DNA from: Kiritimatiellota bacterium
Lineage (GTDB): Bacteria > Verrucomicrobiota > Kiritimatiellia > JAAZAB01
NCBI GenBank assembly: GCA_026398415.1
Contig: JAPLSY010000080.1
Location: 66,465-130,464, forward strand
Length of the DNA stretch: 64,000 nucleotides
Direction of reading: 5' to 3'
The notes under the pieces were generated by a model. That model searched no databases. It was not told the origin of the DNA and worked only from the letters and a program-made list of their open reading frames with translations. Within the stretch, counting starts at the first letter, position 1. Every line of letters begins with the position of its first letter. Positions 54,270 to 61,798 of the stretch are shown one piece after another. The position numbers and the translations under genes were made by a program.

Positions 54270-56674
54270 TGCCTGAAGCAAAAAGCTCAAGGCCTGAATC
54301 ACGGTTAAACGGTCGGGGCGCGCAAATCACTGCCTCCCAAGTCAAAGCGGAAGCCCGTTGCATGGGGGCGGATCTGGTGGGCATTGCGCCGATATCGCGC
54401 TGGCAACATGCGCCACGCATGCTCCGTCCCCAGGCGCATCTGCCGGATGCGCGGTCAGTGGTGGTCATGGGCATTCATCATCCCGATGCCTCGGTGGAAT
54501 GGGGTGGTTTGCCGAGTAGTAATCATACTGGACCGTTCCAGATCGGCATGATCGCCAAACTGGATACCATGGCCTGGCGCATGGCGCGATTTCTTGAAAA
54601 GCAGGGCGCACGGTCCATGCCCTATCCCTGCACCGGCTATTGGCGGCACCGGCCGTACAAGGAGATCGAAACCAATCATACAGCTTCTTTTTCCCACCGG
54701 CATGCGGCCGTAGCCGCCGGTCTGGGCGAGTTCGGGTTGAACAATATGTTTATGTCCGCGGCCTATGGCCCGCGCGAGCGTCTGATTTCAGTGATTACCA
54801 CGGCCGATCTGAGCGCCGACCCGCTTTATTCCGGTCCAGCGCTCTGCGACCGGTGCCGGATGTGCGCCAAACATTGTCCGGGGCAGAACTATCAACCCGA
54901 AAATTTGCTTGAGCCGGCAACCGACAAGGTGGTCATCGAGGACAAAACGTATGAATATGCAAAATTAAACCGCTGGCGTTGTATCTGGGGTGAGCAGTTT
55001 GCTTTTGATATGGAACAGTTGGCGGCTTTTAAGATTACCGATGAGGAGTCCATCTATCGCGCGCAGGCCACGGGCGCCCGGTTTAAGGGGTGGGAATTCG
55101 GCAATTGCCTCAGATTTTGCATGGCGCAGCCGGCCCGTTACTGGGACCGGAAATATACATCCGCTCCGCGCCGGAAGAAGGAAAAGAAAAAAACATCAAC
55201 GCAGGAATTACTGAAAAGAATTCGCGAACTGGCGCGTTCGGGCGGCGCAGACCGTCTGGTCATCCGCCCCCTCAGCGCATTTTCAGCTGCCGAGATGACC
55301 GCAATTCCCGATTATCCGGTGGCGGCGATGCGGCGCAATTTTTCATGGGTCATTACCTGCGGCCGGCGGATTATGCCATTCCCCGGCGGCCATGCTTTGC
55401 TGGATGATTGCGCAGCTTATATCAAAACCGCATCCCACATCCGCCTCTCTGGCGCTGCTTATGATATTGCCGCATATCTGGACAATTGCGGTTTTGAGGC
55501 AATGCAGGATTGGATGGGACTGGGCGCCGAAGTCTTAAGGCAGGAAAAATGGGATGAAACCATTCCGGATGTTCCGGCTTATCGATTCGATCCGGGCGAA
55601 GAACAGGCGCTACCGCGATCAGTCCGCTGCCCCACGTTGCGTTGCAAACCCACGGCCGGCAACGCGGAATCTCAGATTATGGCAAATAAAAAAAATGAGC
55701 CGGCCAACAGGGATACCTTTGCCTCCTGGTCCGTTATTTGCGAGGCGCCGCTGCAAGCGCTCTGTGAACGCTTGGAAAGCCGGGACGTACAATTAGCATT
55801 GAATGAGTTCGGTAAAGCGTCCTTTTTATCCCAGGTGGATAAAATCGGCGTTGTATCCGTGGATAAAATTCCGGCTTTGCCGGGAATTATTGACATTCGC
55901 AAGGCGTTGCCGGGCGCACGCTCGCTCATCGTTTTATTGACGGCTGTTCCGGAACAGATCGTGACGCTGGCCGGGAAGCAGGAAGCGGACTGCACGTCTT
56001 CCTACAGCTATCTGCAGTATCAGCTTCTGAGCGAGCTGCTGTGGGCGGCCCAGGATTTGGCCGACTGGTTTGGAGCAAAAGGCCGGACGGCTCTCCCCCT
56101 GGCGGACGTTTCATTGAAGTCCTTTCGAAATCTGGAGCCTTATGTGGCCTTTCCCAATCTCGGCCATCCGGATTTAAGGGCCAACGCGATGCTGGCGGCC
56201 TTGGGCGGATTGGGCGAGATCGGCAAGCATGGATTGCTGCTTACGCCGGAATACGGTCCGCGGCATCGATTCGTTTTTGTGGCAACCACTGCCACACTTC
56301 CAGAAACCCATGTTTATAAAGGGCCGAAGTTGTGCCGCCCGGATTGCGACCTTTGCGCGGTCGCCTGTCCGGTGCAGGCGCTTTCCCGCAAGATCGTATC
56401 CTTGCCTGACGGCCGGGGCGGGGAATATCCGGTGTTTCCGCGGCAGGAGCAGCGATGCCGTTGGGCCAGGTCCCTGGGCATGGTAGGCGCCGAAGGGCCG
56501 GAAACGATCGGATGGCAAAAACCGGATTTACCCGTACCGGACGAATTGAATGCAACCCAGGTCTGGGATGCAATTAACCGCAAGGATCCGCTTCAAATCA
56601 AGGGCTATAAATCGCACTGCATGGTGGATGCCGTCGTTGAAAGATGCTTACAGGCCTGTCCGGTCGGACGCTGA
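54269..56674 (+). CDS. Three-module QueG/reductive-dehalogenase-like Fe-S protein
   Basis: The 801-residue protein repeats a fold related to epoxyqueuosine reductase and reductive dehalogenases. Module 1 (about 10-250) has ADLVGIAPISRW, DARSVVVMGIHHPD, AGLGEFGLNNMFMS and a 4Fe-4S site CDRCRMCAKHCPG. A middle module (about 310-430) resembles the same N-terminal domain without a ferredoxin site. Module 3 (about 490-800) has KIGVVSVDKIP, ALPGARSLIVLLTAV, GGLGEIGKHGLLLTPEYG and CRPDCDLCAVACPVQ. QueG itself is one module of about 350 residues. No signal peptide is seen. Corrinoid binding is likely from the family but not visible as a motif. It is coupled to the IclR-like gene. Confidence 0.72.
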   Translation: MPEAKSSRPESRLNGRGAQITASQVKAEARCMGADLVGIAPISRWQHAPRMLRPQAHLPDARSVVVMGIHHPDASVEWGGLPSSNHTGPFQIGMIAKLDTMAWRMARFLEKQGARSMPYPCTGYWRHRPYKEIETNHTASFSHRHAAVAAGLGEFGLNNMFMSAAYGPRERLISVITTADLSADPLYSGPALCDRCRMCAKHCPGQNYQPENLLEPATDKVVIEDKTYEYAKLNRWRCIWGEQFAFDMEQLAAFKITDEESIYRAQATGARFKGWEFGNCLRFCMAQPARYWDRKYTSAPRRKKEKKKTSTQELLKRIRELARSGGADRLVIRPLSAFSAAEMTAIPDYPVAAMRRNFSWVITCGRRIMPFPGGHALLDDCAAYIKTASHIRLSGAAYDIAAYLDNCGFEAMQDWMGLGAEVLRQEKWDETIPDVPAYRFDPGEEQALPRSVRCPTLRCKPTAGNAESQIMANKKNEPANRDTFASWSVICEAPLQALCERLESRDVQLALNEFGKASFLSQVDKIGVVSVDKIPALPGIIDIRKALPGARSLIVLLTAVPEQIVTLAGKQEADCTSSYSYLQYQLLSELLWAAQDLADWFGAKGRTALPLADVSLKSFRNLEPYVAFPNLGHPDLRANAMLAALGGLGEIGKHGLLLTPEYGPRHRFVFVATTATLPETHVYKGPKLCRPDCDLCAVACPVQALSRKIVSLPDGRGGEYPVFPRQEQRCRWARSLGMVGAEGPETIGWQKPDLPVPDELNATQVWDAINRKDPLQIKGYKSHCMVDAVVERCLQACPVGR

Positions 56675-56761
56675 TCGGTAAAAAACAAACATTAGGAAAT
56701 TATGTCAAAGCATCAGGGTCACCCAATCCGCCCTTAACGCGGTTTAGTTTAGAAAACAGTT

Positions 56762-58396
56762 CTAATCATGGGCCAGAATCTTCACTATGGCCGGATCGAT
56801 GAAGTCCGGGATCTGCACCGGCAGCCGGCCCTGCGGCTTGATCCTGCCAAACACCACATCCGCCGCAGCTTTGATGCTGGTGTAATTGTTCCCGTAGGCG
56901 ACCAGCACCGTATCCGCAAACGGAAGCTCTGCAAGGACATAAGGATTGCTGACGATATAGACCACGGTCTTGCCGAGCGCGTTTATTTCCTTCATCAGGC
57001 TGACTTGGCCCGCGGTCAAAAGCCCCGTCTGCCCGGACTTACTTCGGAAGGCCGTGCCGATAAAGATCACTTCCGCTGTCTGTGCATGAGCTAACAATGT
57101 TTTTATTTTGGCCGCATCAGGATGCGCTCCGAAAAGCTGCGTCTCGACCAGGGGCGCGCAATCTTTGATTGCCTCCATAATGCCGTACAAGTTGAAATGC
57201 AGCCCCCATTCAAAGGGATGATTGGGATGTTCCGGTTCCAGGACCAGCACCTTGCCGGCCAGGGGCGGTCTGAGCGGCAGGCTGTTTTTACGGTCGCGCG
57301 CCAGGGTTATGGACTCGCAGGCGATTCTGACCGACAGGGCCTCGCGCTTGTGCCGGGGTGTTCGGATGCCGGGCAAATCGAGTTTATGCCTGAATAGAAG
57401 CAGTTTCTTTTTGTAATGCAGAATGCGCTCCACGGCACGGTTGATTGTCGCTTCTTTAATCGCCCCTTCTTGCACGGCGGCCACAATCCGCTCAATTGCT
57501 TTTTTCATTTCCACCGGCCCGAGGATCAGGTCATTGCCGGCATTGATTGCCAGAATCAGCGCTTCGCGGCCGTCATAACGGCTCGTGATCCCATGCATTG
57601 CCATGGCATCCGTGATGGCCAGGCCCTTGAAACCCATCCGGTTGCGCAGGAGTTCAGTCATGATCTTATATGAAAGCGTCGCAGGATATTCGTTGTCATA
57701 TGGCGGATAAATGGCGTGATTGGTCATCAGCATGGGGATGCCTGCCCGGAAAGCTTTGCGGAACGGGAGCAAATGGATGTTTTCCATTTGCTCACGGGTG
57801 ACCTGCATCTGCTCCAGCCCGTAGTGCGAGTCTTGTTTATGCATGCCGGCGCCAGGGAAATGCTTCACCTGTGGTAGGAGCCGTCCTTTTTTCATCATGC
57901 CACGGGCATAGGCAGTACTGACCGCCGCAACTATCATGGGATTATCGCCTACTGATCTGGTGTTGGTGATCGGGTTCTGCGCTTCGGTATTTACATCCGC
58001 CACTGGCGCGGGAGTAATGTTTATCCCGAGAAACATGGCTTCCTCGGCAATGACCTTGCCCGCAGCATAGGCGTATTTCACAGCCTTGGATTTATTCAGG
58101 GCTCCGAAGGCCATGAGCCCGGGAAACTCGGTGCAGCTGCCGTCCATCATGACTTGGCCCGCACCGTTCTCAAAATCAGCGCTGATAAATAATGGTATCT
58201 TCGCTGCTTCCTGCAAAGTCCGGATCGCCTCGCGGAAAGTATCGGCATTGTCACCGGGCAGGCCGCAGGGCCAGATGCCGCCGATGCCCTGCCGCACATA
58301 CGCGAGCGTTTCTGCCTGGCCGCGATAGCTCAGGACAATCATCTGGGCGGCCTTTTCAGCAAGCGTCAGGTCAGTAAGTTTTACATGTCTTTGCAC
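56762..58396 (-). CDS. Glycoside hydrolase family 3 (NagZ-like beta-N-acetylhexosaminidase)
   Basis: The 544-residue protein lacks a signal peptide. The GH3 barrel has PLFISADFENGAGQ, QVKHFPGAGMHKQDSHYGL (the NagZ-type Asp-His dyad in DSH is kept, but the usual PGHG His is Ala) and the nucleophile region FKGLAITDAMAMHGI. A second GH3_C-type domain (about 360-540) follows. It probably removes terminal N-acetylglucosamine or a related sugar in the cytoplasm. The start is GTG, with AAAGGAG seven bases upstream. It lies in the accessory block with GH78. Confidence 0.88.
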   Translation of the reverse strand: MQRHVKLTDLTLAEKAAQMIVLSYRGQAETLAYVRQGIGGIWPCGLPGDNADTFREAIRTLQEAAKIPLFISADFENGAGQVMMDGSCTEFPGLMAFGALNKSKAVKYAYAAGKVIAEEAMFLGINITPAPVADVNTEAQNPITNTRSVGDNPMIVAAVSTAYARGMMKKGRLLPQVKHFPGAGMHKQDSHYGLEQMQVTREQMENIHLLPFRKAFRAGIPMLMTNHAIYPPYDNEYPATLSYKIMTELLRNRMGFKGLAITDAMAMHGITSRYDGREALILAINAGNDLILGPVEMKKAIERIVAAVQEGAIKEATINRAVERILHYKKKLLLFRHKLDLPGIRTPRHKREALSVRIACESITLARDRKNSLPLRPPLAGKVLVLEPEHPNHPFEWGLHFNLYGIMEAIKDCAPLVETQLFGAHPDAAKIKTLLAHAQTAEVIFIGTAFRSKSGQTGLLTAGQVSLMKEINALGKTVVYIVSNPYVLAELPFADTVLVAYGNNYTSIKAAADVVFGRIKPQGRLPVQIPDFIDPAIVKILAHD

Positions 58397-58726
58397 AGAT
58401 ATCTCCTTTGCTCAGCTTTCGTTTTCGAACAATGACATCCGTCTAGGAGCAATTCAATAAATGCCGTTTTCCTTGAGCAGCCTGTTTAATAACCTGTAAT
58501 TTGCCAGGCTGATCGTCGGGAAGCATTGTGACACTGCTGTCCAAAACAATCTGATTTTGGACAGCAGTGCCGCCGCAATCCTTTATTCTCTATTCTAAGG
58601 GCTGACCCTGTGCTTCCTGTGGGGTATCCCCTTCGCTGGCGCATATACCATATCTTGCGATTTTTAGCCGCGAATAACCACTATTGTGGTTGCGCAATTC
58701 AAGGAGATACCCCAGTTATTTAATAT
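58397..58726. other. Gene-free 330-bp gap between GH3 and GH78 genes
   Basis: The gap holds the GH3 ribosome site (58397-58410), the perfect hairpin at 58532-58569, a stretch of about 100 bp (58618-58714) whose ends are near inverted repeats (CTGTGGGGTATCCCC and GGAGATACCCCAG), and GTGACCCTG at the GH78 end. No coding region is convincing. Confidence 0.55.
58532..58569. terminator. Perfect 15-bp-arm hairpin between GH3 and GH78
   Basis: CACTGCTGTCCAAAA and TTTTGGACAGCAGTG enclose an 8-base loop. The stem is strong, but the T-run is inside the stem rather than after it. A regulator site is as likely as a terminator. Confidence 0.6.
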
Positions 58727-61700
58727 TTAAGGTGACCCTGACACCCATACAAAGTGATAGTCGCCGGAGCCGACAGCAAAGATGGCATAATCGCCTTCCA
58801 TGCCGATGAACTCGACCCCCTCGGATGTCTCCGCAGGTCGGCCGCTTTCGGTTACGGTGTTCTTGTTTGAAGCCGGAACGGAGACCAAGGCGGAGGTGTT
58901 CACGGGCACGTTAACCCTCATCTCGATGTTGCCGTTGTTCTTCTGCCACCGCACAGTCACGCGTCCCTTGACCGTCTCTTGTGTGGCCTCGGCAAAAGTT
59001 AATGCCTTCGGCAGATAGGGGCGGATACCGATCTGCGCGAAGGCAGGCTTCCGGGCCGTGATGCCCGCCAGCCGCGTGAAGAACGAGGAGTCCACGCCGG
59101 CAAACGCGACATGGCCGTGAGAGTTCATGCTGCCTTTAAACGTCCATTGTTCCCAGAGCGTGGTGGCGCCCTGCGCGATCTGGAATCCAAATCCGGGATA
59201 ATCCGGCTGCTTTAACATGCTGACGGCAAGATCCTGTTGGCCGAAGTCGCACAGCACATCAACCAGGTAGCGCGTACCGAAGATGCCGGTATCGAGATGG
59301 CCTTCGTCCTTGCCTTGGATCGTCGTGACCAAGCGGTCAAAAACGGCGCCACGCTTGTCTTGCGGAACGAGGTTTAAAGCCAAAGGCAGGATCGCCGTTG
59401 TTTGTGAACCGTTGCCATAGGTCGCAGTCTGCGCATCGAAATTTTTCGCATGGAAGGCCTTGGTAATTTCGTCAGCCCAACCCGCGTAACGCGCCGCGTC
59501 CTCGGACTTGCCGAGAAGTGCGGCGGTTTCGCCGACGATCCGGGCGATTACGGCGTAGAGACTCGTATTCACCTCGGTCACGTTGCCAAAGTAGCCTGCC
59601 CAAGTTCCGTCGTTCGGCCGGCACCAGTCGCCGAACCCTGCGGTATAGATGTGGCCGGGCGTTTTGGCGCGGAGTTCCTCGATAAAGACTCTCATGTTTG
59701 CGTAGTGAACCTCAAGGATGCGGATATCCCCGTAATACCAATAGAGGCGCCAAGGCAGAAAGATCATGTCGCCGCTCCAGTCCGGGTTGTCACGTCTGCC
59801 TTCGCCCCGGATGTCGCCCAGCCACTTCGTGTAGTAGCGGTTCATCCAGAAGTTGCAAAGGGCGGCATCCTCGTAGGCGAGCGAGTCCATTTGGCAGGGG
59901 GTCCGTTCGTCGCGCACCGGGCAGTCGGTCGGGATGCTCATGAAGTTGCTGCGCATCGACCAGACGCAATGGCGGTGAATCCGGTTGATCATCGCGTCCG
60001 AGGTCGTGAAGGTTCCGGCGGGTTGCACATCGGCATGCACCACGCATCCGGTGATGTCGTCGAGTGTGGGGCGACCCGGAAAGCTGGTGACCTCGACGTA
60101 GCGGAAACCGTGATAGGTAAAGCGCGGCTCGTACACTTCCGAACCTTCACCGCGCAACACGAAAGTGTCGGTCGCTTTGGCAAGGCGGTTGGTCCATGGA
60201 TCAAGCATGCCGTCCTTGCCGATCAGTTCGCTGTGGCGCAAAACGATGCGGGTACCGCGTGCTCCGGTCGCACGCAGACGCACCCATCCCGCAAAATTCT
60301 GACCCATGTCGAAAACGAATACGCCTGGTTTGGGTTCCGCCACGCTGATCGGACGGATTCTCTGGATCACCCGGACGGGCGGCATGACGTTGGGCGCAAG
60401 TTTCGCCAAAGTGGCCTCCAGCACACGCACAGGCTGCCAACCTTCCGCCGTGAAGGCGGATGTTGACCAGCCGGGCATCTCCAGTCCCGCATCATAGACT
60501 TCGCCGTCGTAGAGGCTCGCAAAGGCGAGCGGGCTCGTTCCGGCTTGCCAGCTCTCATCCGTAATGATCGTGGTCGTCGTGCCGTCATCGTACACCACAT
60601 CGAGTTGGAGGATGGCGCGTTTGGCGTCTTCCCATTTCCAGCCCCATTGGGAGTAGTCATCGGAGTAGCCGGGGGCCAGCCACAGGCCAACCGCGTTATC
60701 GCCTTGTTTCACGGCGGCGGTCACATCGAGTGTGTCGAAGAGCAGGCGTTGCGGGTAGAAGGTGTTAGCCGGGGCGAGTACGCGGTCAGCGGCTTTCGCT
60801 CCGTTAAGATAAATCTCGTAAAAACCAAGGCCGCAGACCGACGCCGTGGCACGGCGCACGGACTTGGTCAGAACAAAGGTCTTACGTAAGCGCGGGCAAT
60901 CCTTGGGCAAGGGCGAACGACACAGCAACGTAGCATTCGCCAGCGCAAGTTGCCCCTTTTTGAGCAGCACATTTCCGCTGACGTCCGTGACCAAAAGGTT
61001 GTCCACGAGCGAAGATTCCTTGCTATCGGCACGGAATCCGATCGCGCCGAAGGCGAAGGTGGTGTCGTCTCGCTCGTCAATCAGCTTGCCATCGATGCGC
61101 GTGCGGATCGTTGTGCCGTGCGTCTCGATCTCCACGCGATGTGTTTTGAGGTCGTCGGTGGCGGGAATCACCTGACGCAGCGAGACTGGCGGCAACATTG
61201 ACCACGTCCCGTTCTTGAGGATGTGCGGGCGCAGTAACAATTCCGGACCGAGCGCGGCGTTTATCTGCCACATGTAATAATTAGAATTATCCCGCACCCG
61301 GAAGAGGATGCCGACAGCGCCCTTTTGGATGGTAACATCCGCGGCAAGGGTTATGTCGCGCCACTCGGGCGCACCCGCGCCAGGCAATCCGATCCATTTG
61401 GCCTTCCAATCCGAAGCCTGTAGCAATGCGACTTGCCAAAAGGCGGGAGCGCTCCACGGCGACGGCTGGCCTTGCTTATCCCATGCGCGGACTCTCCAAT
61501 GACAACGCGCCCCGGCGTGCAATGCCGCCCCCGTGTAGACGATGTGCGTGTTCTGATCCGAGGCGATCTTGCCCGTGTCCCACAGGAGCGCTTTGTCCTG
61601 CGACAAATCCTCCGGCAACGCCGCGACTTGGATATGGTAGGCGGACTGGCGCTGGCCGCGTCGGTCGTCATTCAGCGTCCAACTCAGGCGTGGCTGGAGC

Positions 61701-61798
61701 GTGTCGATGCCGATCGGATTGAGCGCATATTCGCAACGCAACTCCCCGATTGTCATCGCTGCCCGGATCCCGGGGCCGATACAAGCGGCAATGGTCAT
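58727..61798 (-). CDS. Alpha-L-rhamnosidase, glycoside hydrolase family 78
   Basis: The 1023-residue enzyme should release terminal rhamnose from glycans or glycosides. Order: N-terminal Fn3-like domain (LRCEYALNPIGIDTLQPRLSW), an inserted sandwich domain (about 135-260), Bac_rhamnosid_N (YEIYLNGAKAADRVLAPA), then the alpha/alpha barrel with TDCPVRDERTPCQMDS and the later TTLWEQWTFKGSMNSH. The acid residues of DERxxxxxD and the Glu of LWEQW are kept, though the usual GW of the first motif is PC. No signal peptide is seen. AGGGA lies six bases before the ATG, which directly follows the dnaX stop. The C-terminus (VSGSP) is encoded by a GTGACCCTG repeat-like sequence. Confidence 0.92.
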   Translation of the reverse strand: MTIAACIGPGIRAAMTIGELRCEYALNPIGIDTLQPRLSWTLNDDRRGQRQSAYHIQVAALPEDLSQDKALLWDTGKIASDQNTHIVYTGAALHAGARCHWRVRAWDKQGQPSPWSAPAFWQVALLQASDWKAKWIGLPGAGAPEWRDITLAADVTIQKGAVGILFRVRDNSNYYMWQINAALGPELLLRPHILKNGTWSMLPPVSLRQVIPATDDLKTHRVEIETHGTTIRTRIDGKLIDERDDTTFAFGAIGFRADSKESSLVDNLLVTDVSGNVLLKKGQLALANATLLCRSPLPKDCPRLRKTFVLTKSVRRATASVCGLGFYEIYLNGAKAADRVLAPANTFYPQRLLFDTLDVTAAVKQGDNAVGLWLAPGYSDDYSQWGWKWEDAKRAILQLDVVYDDGTTTTIITDESWQAGTSPLAFASLYDGEVYDAGLEMPGWSTSAFTAEGWQPVRVLEATLAKLAPNVMPPVRVIQRIRPISVAEPKPGVFVFDMGQNFAGWVRLRATGARGTRIVLRHSELIGKDGMLDPWTNRLAKATDTFVLRGEGSEVYEPRFTYHGFRYVEVTSFPGRPTLDDITGCVVHADVQPAGTFTTSDAMINRIHRHCVWSMRSNFMSIPTDCPVRDERTPCQMDSLAYEDAALCNFWMNRYYTKWLGDIRGEGRRDNPDWSGDMIFLPWRLYWYYGDIRILEVHYANMRVFIEELRAKTPGHIYTAGFGDWCRPNDGTWAGYFGNVTEVNTSLYAVIARIVGETAALLGKSEDAARYAGWADEITKAFHAKNFDAQTATYGNGSQTTAILPLALNLVPQDKRGAVFDRLVTTIQGKDEGHLDTGIFGTRYLVDVLCDFGQQDLAVSMLKQPDYPGFGFQIAQGATTLWEQWTFKGSMNSHGHVAFAGVDSSFFTRLAGITARKPAFAQIGIRPYLPKALTFAEATQETVKGRVTVRWQKNNGNIEMRVNVPVNTSALVSVPASNKNTVTESGRPAETSEGVEFIGMEGDYAIFAVGSGDYHFVWVSGSP

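Noticed and set aside
58431-58600. Remnant of a protein gene between GH3 and GH78
   Set aside because: Minus-strand frames of about 45 codons read like protein, but there is no start or recognisable family, and one overlaps the perfect hairpin.
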